Assembly: GCA_963722295.1 (NCBI GenBank)
Contig: CAVRLB010000001.1
Span: 682,001-746,000 of the forward strand
DNA: 64,000 nt
Direction: 5' to 3'
Origin: Brooklawnia sp032229645
GTDB lineage: Bacteria; Actinomycetota; Actinomycetes; Propionibacteriales; Propionibacteriaceae
Shown piece by piece: positions 17,701 through 25,631 of the stretch (position 1 is the stretch's first letter; each line of letters opens with the position of its first letter). The position numbers were made by a program, and so were the translations under genes. Below the pieces are notes generated by a model. That model did not search any database. It saw only the letters and a list, made by a program, of their open reading frames with translations, and was not told the DNA's origin.

Positions 17701-18360
17701 GCCGGCGCGGGAGTCGAAGTGATCGAACGTCGTGGCGATCAGCCCGGTGACATCGACCTGTGCAACCGCGCCGTCCCCGGCGGTTGCGCCGGTGCGGGTG
17801 GCCGCAACCTCGCGCTCCATGAACGCAACCACCTCCGCAACCGCACGATGGTGCGCTCCCCCGATCAGCGCCTGAACCCCGGCATCCGCGACCGCCCACA
17901 GCACGCTCGCAGACTTCGGTATCGAGAACGTGAAGTCGAACCCCGCCACCGCACGTCTGGTCCCGCGCGCGGTCTCCTCAGCCATGATCTGCGCGACCAT
18001 CTCACCCTTCCGGCCCGGTGACAGCGCCGGGTCGAGGGCGGCAATTCGGGCCTCGATGCGCTCCGCCGGAGTCTTGTAGACCGGGAGCGCGAGACCGAGA
18101 GGATCGCCGGTGATCGGGTCGCAGCCCATCCCCATCAACAGCTGAAGCTGCGCCTCCGAGACGACATCCCCGACCTCCAACTCGCCCGCGCCGAACGATG
18201 CCACTCCGTCACCCAGCCAGCGGCCCGGAGGCGTTCCCGCCTCGACGTAGTACCGCGTCAGCGGCGTCGAAAGTGGGCGATCGCCGTCTGCGGCCGTGAC
18301 CGTGCGCAGCAGGTACTTGCAGCCTTCCCCGGCGCTCATCACGCGCATCGAAACTGTCAC
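14800..18360 (-). CDS. traA: MobF relaxase with C-terminal helicase (TraA type)
   Basis: About 1186 aa. GTG 18360 is chosen because the product then begins VTVSMRVMSAGEG, the usual MobF opening; the frame runs up to TTG 18384. The N-terminal relaxase has the HUH metal site within HFDSRAGDPHLHTHV and a nearby Tyr-rich start (RYYVEAG). The helicase half has Walker A GPAGAGKTT, Walker B VIIDEASL, motif GDYAQLQ and a late YRAQG...TRGRHAN block. It nicks oriT, stays bound to the transferred strand and unwinds it. oriT should lie nearby, but I could not identify it. Divergent from the SIR2 gene with only 38 bp between. Confidence 0.95.
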   Translation of the reverse strand: MTVSMRVMSAGEGCKYLLRTVTAADGDRPLSTPLTRYYVEAGTPPGRWLGDGVASFGAGELEVGDVVSEAQLQLLMGMGCDPITGDPLGLALPVYKTPAERIEARIAALDPALSPGRKGEMVAQIMAEETARGTRRAVAGFDFTFSIPKSASVLWAVADAGVQALIGGAHHRAVAEVVAFMEREVAATRTGATAGDGAVAQVDVTGLIATTFDHFDSRAGDPHLHTHVVISNKVKTVLDGKWRSLDGRPMHAAVVALSELHEAVFADHMTRTFGVPWEAREMGRDRNPAWAIAGVPEELIAEFSTRARHIDTETDRLIAYYVTTHGRRPSPATIMKLRAQATLSTRPEKQVRSLAELTAEWRNRATKTLGQNATLWARAVTDNETPLLLRADDVPLNVISELGQSVVETVGEKRSTWRRWNLMAEASRQTMGWRFATMRDREAIVAMVADAAERASLRLTPPDLAKSPAAFHRSDGTSVFRPKHSTVFSSEVLLAAEDRLLDRSRTLTAPTVTLATVEKITRKPDAERRLLGDDQADALARIAVSGRMLDVLVGPAGAGKTTAMNALRRAWEAEHGPGSVVGLAPSAVAAQVLADDLGIDTENTAKWWQNHLVHGTTFDAGQLVIIDEASLAGTLSLDRITHLAQSAGAKVLLVGDYAQLQSVDAGGAFAMLAADRDDAPELVDVHRFTHTWEKTASLELRHGRTSVIDTYLTRGRIHDGDSETMTEAAYLAWQTDRHAGLVSVLIAETRDDVTILNTRARADLILDGTLTPNREIELHDGTTAGVGDTIITRRNDRRLRTTNGRDWVRNGNVWTITGVRDDGTITIRKPGCRFGGTVVVPAGYVAEQVDLGYAVTAYRAQGVTTDTAHVLVEPTSTRENFYVAMTRGRHANHAYVILDRADDHNQPQPGENPDATARSILYGVLQHNGAELSANETIVAEQNQWGSIAQLAAEYETLAAAAQHDRWATLIRGSGLTSDQAESVIESDAFGPLTAEFRRAEANHHYVEKLLPRLVAARGFSDADDIAAVLHYRVERATGRPAGSGRARKTPRLIVGLIPHADGPMATDMREALDGRQALIETRADAVLDIALNEAAPWTKALNTPPADKQRNATWRRAARTVAAYRDRYQITDDMPLGAPPASTAQKIDATRARAALDQARGLVNAAQRTEDRVLPTEPDRVGRVL

Positions 18361-18398
18361 AACGGTTAAGTGCTCCGCGCGCAACCCGCCCGTCTGCG

Positions 18399-20936
18399 AT
18401 GCTGGGTGATATGACCCAGGGGCAACATGCGAGCTTGAACGACATCACAGAAGCGCAGCGTCTCGCTCTACGTCGGGCTGCACGCAACGGCGAGTACCAC
18501 TTGTTGCTCGGTGCCGGAGCGAGCATGGACTCGACCTCACGCGATGGGACTTCGCTTCCGGGTAGCGAAAAGCTGATTCAGCAGCTTTGCGATACGTTCG
18601 ATGTGCCCGCCGAGGATGGCGATCTACTCTGGCGGATCTACGATCGCGCGGTTGAGGCTGTAGGCGAATCACGCGTGTACTCCTGGTTTAGGGAGCGCTT
18701 CTGGGGTGTCAAGCATCCGTACTGGATGGAGTATTACGCGAGAAGCCCGTGGGCAACAGTCTGGACCCTCAACGTCGACAATACATTTGAGTCTGCACAC
18801 ACTGCGATTGCGACGGAAACAAGTCGGCATATCCAGGTCCTGAACTGGGATGACAGTTTCCGTCAGGGTCGGATTCTTAGCGTCGTCCATCTTCACGGCG
18901 TGGTCGATACCGATGACCCCAGAAAGCTAGTCTTCTCTCTGACTGAATATGCCGGATCAGCCGCTTCTAGAGCGGCTTGGCCGATCAACTTCCACGACTC
19001 TTACGGAAATTCACCATTCGTAATCCTAGGTGCGCGATTAAGGGACGAACCAGACATTGAGGCTGTTGTCTCGCGTCGCCATCCGACCCACGCCGCCCCC
19101 AGTTTCTACGTTGCCAGAACGATCTCGTCCGCGATGCGAGCGGATTTGACACGGTGGGGTCTCATTCCGGTCGAGATGACCGCTGAGGACTTTGTTCTTG
19201 AATGGGGTGAACTTACCGGCCTTGACCTCGAACACGACCTGGGCGCAGAACTTGAGCTCGGAATTCGCATCGGTCAACAATTCGTCGAACTCGGGTCAAG
19301 CTCATCGCCCGCGCCGACAGGACACGACTTCCTTGGTGGCGACGAACCCCACTGGACCGATATTCAGAAGGGCCTAGCAGCCGAACTTGAATGGGTTACT
19401 AAGGCGACACTCGACTGCAACCAAATCGGTCAGTCCCTCCAGAAATCAACCGTCATCGCGTACACGGGCAGGCGCCTAACGGGGCGCTCTACCGGTCTAC
19501 TTCAGCTCGGCGAGCACCTCAGGAAGGCCTCCTGGAGGACGTTCCAGTTCCGCCACGACGGGCGCATCGACGTAGAGGCGCTCCTCGCGTTCGCTGCGGA
19601 CGGCAAATCACTTGCTCTTCTCTTCGACGGCGCGGCCGACATCGCGGACGACTTGGATCGGCTTGCGACGGAGGCGCGGCTCTCCGGTGCAAGCATCGCC
19701 TGCGTGGTCGTCGACGACTCCTCTCGTGAAGCCAATATCCTTGGCCGGGTCAAGGGCTCTAATCTCGCTCATGCACGAGTCGCCGGGATTAACGGACGCC
19801 TGTCGCGGACCGATGCGGCTCGACTGGTTGACACCCTAGAGCGGTTGGGCCGACTCGGGATACTCGAAAAACGCTCGGACTCCGCACGCCTAGCACACTT
19901 CAGAGGTCACGATCTGTTTGATGCGATGGCCCAACTTGAGAATGCGCCCGGATTCGGACGGCGGGTCGAGCATCTTGTCAAGGAGCTGAAAGACGCCCAG
20001 ACACTTAAGGTCGTCCTTGTTGCGTCGTATGCGTCCTTCGTCAACCGTCGCCTCTTAGTTATTGACGCCAGCAGGATGATCGGCATGAACAGTGACCAAC
20101 TCGTCAGGCAGATTCAAGATGATCCGCAACTTGCGTCCCTGCTCTCCACCGACGGAACCGACGTACGAACTCGCCACCGTTGGCTAGCCCTCCAGCCCAC
20201 AGTCGAACGCGCAGGGGTCGACAGCGCTGCTGAGATGCTGCGAGACTCCGTTCAAAGTGTCTCTTCCAGGCTGAACCAGCAGAGTCTTCGGGAGCGCAAT
20301 CCAACCGCTCTTCTCGTTGGCGCATTCATGTCGCATCGAAATCTGAACGAGGCCTTTCCCGGCACTGATCTCGACTCTTGGTACGCATCCCTTGTCGACC
20401 TGTTTGGGCCTTGGAGCGCGAGGTACTGGGAGCAGCGAGCAATTCTCGCACGACGAAACTCTCGATCCGATGCTAGATTGCTCGCCAAGGCGGAGTCCTT
20501 TGCACTCCGCGCAACCGAGCTAGTCGCCGATACATACAGCTTCACAACCCTAGGCACCGTCCTTCTGGAGAAGGCGGCCCGCGCCCCATTCGATGTCCAT
20601 ACATACTACGAGCGCGGGTTGAGCGCCTTCGAGCGCGCCGCATCGCTAGACGCGTCGAGCAGCAACGTCGTCACGTGGATCGCCTACCTCCGGTACGCGA
20701 CAAGAGTGCTCGAACGTATCGCCTCCGATCACGCCAAAGGCGCCGGCGCCCCGAATCTTGAAGACCTCTGGGGTACCGTGCGCGGAGACTGGAAGCGTAC
20801 GTATGCACAGCTGGCCCTTATTGGGGCGTCAAGCGATCACGTCAAGCGAGACCTGCAAAAGCTCCGACAGGACTTCGAGTCGCTTCCGGCTCCGCCCGAC
20901 ACCAATGACGATCCTCCGGCTGGCACCGGCAACTAG
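18399..20936 (+). CDS. SIR2-domain protein with degenerate P-loop module, predicted anti-phage
   Basis: 845 aa from ATG 18399 (ATG 18411 also possible). The SIR2-like NADase domain is clear: LLLGAGAS near residue 38, TLNVDNTF near 125 and the catalytic-His motif VVHLHGV near 168. Around residue 355 a P-loop-like GRRLTGRST has Arg where Lys is normal, and near 404 a Walker-B-like ALLFDGAAD follows, so this is a STAND-like but possibly non-hydrolysing module. The C-terminal 250 residues are helical and TPR-like, a plausible sensor. NAD depletion on phage sensing is the family role; that it applies here is inference. Lower GC and different codon use than the relaxase suggest separate acquisition. 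Confidence 0.85.
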   Translation: MLGDMTQGQHASLNDITEAQRLALRRAARNGEYHLLLGAGASMDSTSRDGTSLPGSEKLIQQLCDTFDVPAEDGDLLWRIYDRAVEAVGESRVYSWFRERFWGVKHPYWMEYYARSPWATVWTLNVDNTFESAHTAIATETSRHIQVLNWDDSFRQGRILSVVHLHGVVDTDDPRKLVFSLTEYAGSAASRAAWPINFHDSYGNSPFVILGARLRDEPDIEAVVSRRHPTHAAPSFYVARTISSAMRADLTRWGLIPVEMTAEDFVLEWGELTGLDLEHDLGAELELGIRIGQQFVELGSSSSPAPTGHDFLGGDEPHWTDIQKGLAAELEWVTKATLDCNQIGQSLQKSTVIAYTGRRLTGRSTGLLQLGEHLRKASWRTFQFRHDGRIDVEALLAFAADGKSLALLFDGAADIADDLDRLATEARLSGASIACVVVDDSSREANILGRVKGSNLAHARVAGINGRLSRTDAARLVDTLERLGRLGILEKRSDSARLAHFRGHDLFDAMAQLENAPGFGRRVEHLVKELKDAQTLKVVLVASYASFVNRRLLVIDASRMIGMNSDQLVRQIQDDPQLASLLSTDGTDVRTRHRWLALQPTVERAGVDSAAEMLRDSVQSVSSRLNQQSLRERNPTALLVGAFMSHRNLNEAFPGTDLDSWYASLVDLFGPWSARYWEQRAILARRNSRSDARLLAKAESFALRATELVADTYSFTTLGTVLLEKAARAPFDVHTYYERGLSAFERAASLDASSSNVVTWIAYLRYATRVLERIASDHAKGAGAPNLEDLWGTVRGDWKRTYAQLALIGASSDHVKRDLQKLRQDFESLPAPPDTNDDPPAGTGN

Positions 20937-21236
20937 GTAGCCAGAGCCCTGCTGGGGGCATTCGCACCCCTGCGCCGTCCCGTAGATCAACTCTAGGTTG
21001 ATTCGGGGCCCCTCGATCTGCAAGAGGCGTGTCAGCTCCGAAGAGGCAGGCGAGTGAGGCGGGCTGTCCAAGTCTGGGCTGTCCTCAGCGAAGGCTCGGA
21101 TCGACCGGCTGGCTGGTTCGTTGGCGAGCTGAGGTCAGATCGGCACGGACCGGTTGGTTGCACCTGACAGGTGACCAGCCCGGCAACCGGCTCCGTGCGA
21201 GCTCCGACCGGGGATCATCCGTTAGCCGGAGCGTTC
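20937..21236. other. Intergenic region, no gene seen
   Basis: About 300 bp between the SIR2 and methyltransferase genes. A short palindrome ATCAAC-TCTAG-GTTGAT lies near 20986-21002, and GGGCTGTCC occurs twice around 21060-21085. The frame of the methyltransferase extends back to GTG 21171 but with unconvincing sequence. I see no RNA gene or convincing promoter. Confidence 0.5.
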
Positions 21237-22355
21237 ATGCGCGACTCACCCACCAACACCGCGAGCCTGCTGAGGATCGGATCGCTCTTCTCGGGATACG
21301 GCGGCCTCGACCTCGCCGTAGAACACGTCTTCAACGCCGAGACCGTCTGGTGCTCCGAGATCAACGAACCCGTCGCCGAGGTCTTCGCCCACCACTGGCC
21401 CCAGGCCCCCAACCTGGGGGACATCACGAGCATCAACTGGTCGCGGGTCGAGCCTGTGGACATTCTGGTCGGGGGCTTCCCCTGTCAGGACGTGTCCACA
21501 GTCGGCAAGCGCGCCGGTCTGGCACCTGGCACACGCTCCGGCCTCTGGTCGCACATGGCCGAAGCAATCGAGGCACTGCAACCCCGGTTCGTGGTCATCG
21601 AGAACGTGCGCGGGCTGCTCTCATCCCCAGCCATCCGCGCACCCCTGGAAGGAGACGACGATGAACAACTCAACCCCATCCCTGCAACCCCCGACGCCGC
21701 AACCCTTCGCAACCTGGAACCCAACCCGTGGCATCTGGGAGACGACGCAGCTCGACCTCTGCGGGCAGCCGGCGCCGTACTCGGCGATCTGGCCGACCTC
21801 GGGATGGATGCACGATGGATCGGCCTACCAGCATCCCTTGTCGGAGCTCCCCACCCCAGGTTCCGCGTCTTCGTTCTTGCCCGCCGCCAGGGCGCTGTTC
21901 CGGACACCGCTGGCGACCGACTCCGCCCGCGGAGGCGAGACGCTGGACCAGGTGAGGGCCAGACGAGGGACGATCGCACTATCCCACCAGGTCATCGACC
22001 TCGCCCTCAACGGACAGCATGGCTCGATGAGCAGGAACGACGACTCGGAGACGCTGTGGTCACTAGTCGAGGACATCTTTACCGCTGGGAACGCTACGCC
22101 GATGCCATCGCCCGATGGGAGCACATCACCGGCCGACCGGCGCCAGCACCCGCTCTCCTGAGCGAGAGCGCCGGGCCGAGGCCATCGCCGGAGTTCGTGG
22201 AATGGGTCATGGGCCTACCGCCAGGATGGGTCACTGCTCCAGGCCACTCCTTGACCGCCAACCAACAGATCACGGTACTAGGCAACGGCGTGCTTCCACT
22301 GCAAGCCTCTACGGCACTCCAGATCGCCATGGGCTCCGACGGGATCCGTCGTTGA
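21237..22355 (+). CDS. DNA C5-cytosine methyltransferase, phage-like
   Basis: ATG 21237 is used; a GTG at 21171 would add 22 weak residues. Motifs in order: I (GSLFSGYGGLDLA, about residue 15), IV with the catalytic Cys (GGFPCQDVS, about 80), VI (ENVRGLL, about 122), VIII (GAPHPRFRVFVLA, about 203), and IX-X (QQITVLGNGVLPLQASTAL) at the end. The stretch AIARWEHITGRPAPAP and WVMGLPPGWVT is typical of actinophage enzymes. No cognate restriction gene is adjacent, so it is an orphan that may protect the element against host restriction. About 500 bases of it are also open in a second frame (separate entry). Confidence 0.93.
   Translation: MRDSPTNTASLLRIGSLFSGYGGLDLAVEHVFNAETVWCSEINEPVAEVFAHHWPQAPNLGDITSINWSRVEPVDILVGGFPCQDVSTVGKRAGLAPGTRSGLWSHMAEAIEALQPRFVVIENVRGLLSSPAIRAPLEGDDDEQLNPIPATPDAATLRNLEPNPWHLGDDAARPLRAAGAVLGDLADLGMDARWIGLPASLVGAPHPRFRVFVLARRQGAVPDTAGDRLRPRRRDAGPGEGQTRDDRTIPPGHRPRPQRTAWLDEQERRLGDAVVTSRGHLYRWERYADAIARWEHITGRPAPAPALLSESAGPRPSPEFVEWVMGLPPGWVTAPGHSLTANQQITVLGNGVLPLQASTALQIAMGSDGIRR
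21661..22161 (+). CDS. Gene fully overlapping the methyltransferase in the +1 frame
   Basis: 166 aa from ATG 21661, preceded at ideal spacing by GGAAGGAG inside the methyltransferase coding region. Its sequence looks like real protein rather than a shadow: FATWNPTRGIWETTQLDLCG, SAIWPTSGWMHDGSAYQHP, LPTPGS, LFRTPLATDSARGGE. These W-rich and LPTP-type elements resemble a module often attached to, or following, phage cytosine methyltransferases. The host gene stays intact through the same bases, including its motif VIII, so both frames seem to be coding. Function unknown; possibly a methyltransferase partner. Confidence 0.6.
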   Translation: MNNSTPSLQPPTPQPFATWNPTRGIWETTQLDLCGQPAPYSAIWPTSGWMHDGSAYQHPLSELPTPGSASSFLPAARALFRTPLATDSARGGETLDQVRARRGTIALSHQVIDLALNGQHGSMSRNDDSETLWSLVEDIFTAGNATPMPSPDGSTSPADRRQHPLS

Positions 22356-22364
22356 CTTACGCCC

Positions 22365-22493
22365 ATGATGGCGGCCGTCTGGGCGGCGGCCTCCACAGTG
22401 CTCATCGCTGCCAACTTCGCCCTCATCTACCGACTCAGGCCCGCCATCGACCGGCACCTGACCGGTGAAACGGAGCCATCGGATGCTCACTGA
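22365..22493 (+). CDS. Tiny single-pass membrane protein, 42 aa
   Basis: ATG 22365 to TGA 22491-22493, nine bases after the methyltransferase stop. One hydrophobic helix (AAVWAAASTVLIAANFALIY) followed by a basic then acidic tail (RLRPAIDRHLTGETEP). The tight spacing and clean membrane pattern support a real gene co-transcribed with the methyltransferase. Function unknown. Confidence 0.5.
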   Translation: MMAAVWAAASTVLIAANFALIYRLRPAIDRHLTGETEPSDAH

Positions 22494-22544
22494 CCATGGG
22501 ACTCGGGGACGATGACGCGCCTTGGTTCCTACCCGGTGGGCCGT

Positions 22545-23108
22545 TCATCCGCCGCCGGGTCGGAGTCCTTTGAGATAGGCCGTGAGGATTGCCGTCTCGT
22601 TGATTGGTGCCGTGCGGATGACTCGTTGCATCAGCAGGGAGTCCACGAGGGCTACGAAGTCGCCGGCGTGCGAGGTGGGGTCGTTCACGCCGAGCCGGTC
22701 GAGGATCCTGCCGGCCAGGGCGATGGCGGAGTCGCGTATTGCCGGGCGCGTGGCAAGGGCGGCGTGAAGGTCGGGATCGCTGCGGCATTCCAGGAGCAGA
22801 AGAAGCCTCGCTCGATGATCGTCGGCGCGCTGCATGGTGGTGTCGAGACCGGCGACGATCGTTGCCGCGACCATCTCTGGCGTCAGTTCGTCGGGAATGG
22901 GTTGGGCTGCCAGGTCGTCGTTCGTGTGGTCGGCCAGGCGGCCGACGACGAGGGTGATGAGGTCACGGCGGGTGCGGGCGTAGTACGAGGTCGACCCCTG
23001 AGCGAACCCGAGGTCGCGGTCGATGTTCAGATGGGTCAGGGCATGGGCCCCACGCGTGGCGAGGATGCGGATGCCTGCCTCCGCGATCTGGATACGACGA
23101 TCACTCAC
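22545..23108 (-). CDS. TetR family repressor of the adjacent phosphotransferase/MFS operon
   Basis: GTG 23108 is preferred because AAAGGAGG lies just upstream; the frame opens higher (23177), inside the operator palindromes. The N-terminal HTH (ILATRGAHALTHLNIDRDLG, QGSTSYYARTRRDLI) is TetR-type, followed by a helical ligand domain (RLLLLLECRSDPDLHAAL). It is divergent from the rifampicin-phosphotransferase-like gene, with two palindromes between, so it should repress both and release on binding an inducer, plausibly the enzyme's substrate. Confidence 0.85.
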   Translation of the reverse strand: MSDRRIQIAEAGIRILATRGAHALTHLNIDRDLGFAQGSTSYYARTRRDLITLVVGRLADHTNDDLAAQPIPDELTPEMVAATIVAGLDTTMQRADDHRARLLLLLECRSDPDLHAALATRPAIRDSAIALAGRILDRLGVNDPTSHAGDFVALVDSLLMQRVIRTAPINETAILTAYLKGLRPGGG

Positions 23109-23140
23109 GGCGCCTCCTTTGCTGGCCGCCACTCTCAGGT

Positions 23141-23182
23141 CTCTATGATCATAGAGTACCCTGACCTCTATGATCATAGAGG
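23141..23182. promoter_or_regulatory. Two identical TetR-type operator palindromes
   Basis: CTCTATGATCATAGAG occurs at 23141-23156 and again at 23166-23181, 25 bp apart start to start, each a perfect 16-bp palindrome (18 bp for the second). They lie between the divergent TetR gene and the gene at 23199. The spacing of about two and a half helical turns places the dimers on roughly opposite faces. The second box ends 17 bases before the GTG start, so the leader is very short. Confidence 0.85.
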
Positions 23183-23198
23183 AATGGGGTGAGGTCGA

Positions 23199-25631
23199 GT
23201 GATCGTCTGGTTCGAGGAGATCACGGCGGCCGACACCGCGCGGGTGGGCGGCAAGGGCGCGAACCTTGGTGAGTGCGCGCGTGCAGGCCTGCCCGTACCG
23301 CCAGGGTTCTGCCTGAGTACCGATGCCTATCGAGAGGCCACCAGCGGTCTGACGGGCGCCCTGGCAGCGGACGCCGCGCGTGGCGATGCGGCAGCGGCGA
23401 GAGAGCGGGTTCTGTCGCTGCCTCTACCGGAGTCGGTGCGCTCAGCGGTCGAAGAGGCCTATCTGCGGTTGGGTGAACCGCCTGTGGCGGTGCGGTCGTC
23501 GGCGACAGCGGAGGATTTGGCGGAGGCGAGCTTCGCCGGTCAGCAGGACACCTATCTCGGTGTCGTCGGTGTTGAGGCGGTGCTGGATGCGGTGCGTCGG
23601 TGCTGGTCGTCGCTGTGGACAGACCGAGCGGTGGATTACCGCCGCCGGCAGGGTGTTTCGGATGAGGGTCTCGCGCTGGCGGTGGTGGTGCAGGAGATGG
23701 TGTCCGCCGATGCCGCCGGGGTGCTGTTCACCCGCGATCCCGTGACCGGGGGCGATGCGACGATGGTGGCCAGTTCGTCCTACGGGCTGGGTGAGTCCGT
23801 GGTCGCGGCTGTGGTGACTCCGGACACGTTCACGCTCTCGCGCGATCCGGCGGGGGTCGTGGCCAGGGAGATCGGCTCGAAGCAGACCCGGATCGACCAG
23901 AGGCTCGACGGTGGAACGATCACCACCGACGTGCCGGAGACTGACCGGGCCAGGCAGAGCGTCACCGATGTCGACCTGATGCGGCTGATCGAGCTGGGCG
24001 AGCGGGTCGAAACCCACTACGGGACGGGTCAGGACGTCGAGTGGGCCTTCGTCGGCCCGGACCTGTATTTGCTCCAGGCGCGGCCGATCACCACCAGCAC
24101 CTCGACCGTCGCGGGACATGCACAGGTCCGCGGGCGTCTCGAACATACGTTGCGCGATGATCTGATCGAGCACTTCCCGGCGCCCTTCCCGCTCGATCTG
24201 TTCGCCGTGCATCAGGTGCAGGGCGTGATCCAGGACTTGATGGGTGTAGCGGGGCTCCGGGCGGTCCCCGCCACATCGCTGCTGCACGGCGACGATGACG
24301 GGATCATCCGCATCGCGATCACCAAGCCCCGCCCTACCGCAGGGATTCTCTGGCGCCTGCCTGCGCTGTTCGTCAAGGGAATGCGCCACGATCCCTCGAC
24401 CTGGCCCGACGAGGAAGCCGCCTTGCGCGGACATCTCGACCGTCTCGCAGGCCAGGTCCACGAGCTGGGTTCGGCCGGCGACGATGCGGCGCTCGGGGTC
24501 GTGTACGAGGCTGTCGGACAGGCGGCCTCCATCACCGCCGAGCGTTTCCTCGACTACCTCGCCCCAATGATGGTCAACCGCTCGTTGGCGTCCTGGCTGA
24601 TCGGACTCTCCAGACCGAACGACGCTCGGACCCCCGAAGACCTCTACACGGGCTTGGCCTACACGTCCGCCGAGATCACGGCCGCGATCACCGGACTCGC
24701 CGCCATGGCCCGCGAGAACGGCGTGGCCGACGTGATCGCGTCGGCCCCGCAAGGCGGCGTCGGTCAGGCGCTTGCGGCCAGTCCGTCCGGGCGGGAGTTC
24801 CAGACCCATGTGGAGGCGTTCCTTGCCGCGCATGGTGCCCGGACCGCGCGGCTGTACTTGCCGTTCTCCAACCGTTCCTGGCGGGAGGACGCGGAAGTCT
24901 TCTACGCCCTCCTGGCCGCGACATTGCGGGGTGCGCCGCTCGAACACGCCAACGCCACCTCTCCCGCGCGCGACATCGAGCAGCGGCTGCCTCGTTTCCT
25001 GCGCAAGCGGTGGCGTACCAACACCGCTCGGCTGCGTGCCCGCCACGTCGGACGCGAGGCGACGGTGTACCTGATCGAGGAGTTCTTCTGCCTCGCCCGG
25101 GCTGCCATGGACGAGATCGCCCGCCGCCTCGCGGACCGACACCAACTCGACGATCCCAGCGACATTCGCTTCCTGTACGTCCACGAGGTCGAACAAGCCC
25201 TCCGCGACCATCAACAACAGGTCCAGTCGGTCATTGCGCGTCGGAAGCGCAAGCGCGGCGCGGCCGAGGCGATCTGGTGGGACCGCGGCCAGGCCAACGA
25301 CGATGAGAACGCTCTGCGCGGACTGCCCGCGAGCACAGGCCGCGCAACCGGAACCGCCCGCGTGATCCGCTCGCCGCAAGAGTTCCATCGGCTCCAGCCC
25401 GGCGACGTCCTGGTGTGCCCGTACACCGATCCGACCTGGACGCCGCTGTTCGCCCTCGCCGCCGCCGTGGTCGCGGACACCGGTGGGCCGCTGTCCCACG
25501 CCGCCATCGTCGCCCGCGAGTACGGCATCCCCGCCGTCCTCGGCGTCGGACACGCCACCAGCCTGCCCGAGGGCGCGACCCTGCTCGTGGACGGCACCGG
25601 CGGCACCGTCACCATCATCGACCGGTCATGA
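23199..25631 (+). CDS. Rifampicin phosphotransferase-like PEP-utilizing enzyme
   Basis: 810 aa from GTG 23199. The N-terminal ATP-grasp domain carries VGGKGANLGE, VRSSATAEDLAEASFAGQQ and VQEMVSADAAGVLFT. A long middle domain follows, and the C-terminal swivelling domain has the phospho-carrier His in TGGPLSHAAIVAREYGIPA. This order and length (Rph proteins are about 865 aa) fit Rph, which phosphorylates rifamycins from ATP; PEP synthase and pyruvate phosphate dikinase lack such a middle domain. The coupled MFS gene and TetR make an inducible resistance cassette likely, but the substrate is not proven from sequence. Confidence 0.75.
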   Translation: MIVWFEEITAADTARVGGKGANLGECARAGLPVPPGFCLSTDAYREATSGLTGALAADAARGDAAAARERVLSLPLPESVRSAVEEAYLRLGEPPVAVRSSATAEDLAEASFAGQQDTYLGVVGVEAVLDAVRRCWSSLWTDRAVDYRRRQGVSDEGLALAVVVQEMVSADAAGVLFTRDPVTGGDATMVASSSYGLGESVVAAVVTPDTFTLSRDPAGVVAREIGSKQTRIDQRLDGGTITTDVPETDRARQSVTDVDLMRLIELGERVETHYGTGQDVEWAFVGPDLYLLQARPITTSTSTVAGHAQVRGRLEHTLRDDLIEHFPAPFPLDLFAVHQVQGVIQDLMGVAGLRAVPATSLLHGDDDGIIRIAITKPRPTAGILWRLPALFVKGMRHDPSTWPDEEAALRGHLDRLAGQVHELGSAGDDAALGVVYEAVGQAASITAERFLDYLAPMMVNRSLASWLIGLSRPNDARTPEDLYTGLAYTSAEITAAITGLAAMARENGVADVIASAPQGGVGQALAASPSGREFQTHVEAFLAAHGARTARLYLPFSNRSWREDAEVFYALLAATLRGAPLEHANATSPARDIEQRLPRFLRKRWRTNTARLRARHVGREATVYLIEEFFCLARAAMDEIARRLADRHQLDDPSDIRFLYVHEVEQALRDHQQQVQSVIARRKRKRGAAEAIWWDRGQANDDENALRGLPASTGRATGTARVIRSPQEFHRLQPGDVLVCPYTDPTWTPLFALAAAVVADTGGPLSHAAIVAREYGIPAVLGVGHATSLPEGATLLVDGTGGTVTIIDRS

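Noticed and set aside
23442..25553. A 703-codon minus-strand frame opposite the phosphotransferase gene
   Set aside because: It is a high-GC antisense shadow; the plus-strand protein has all its family motifs, and the shadow has none.
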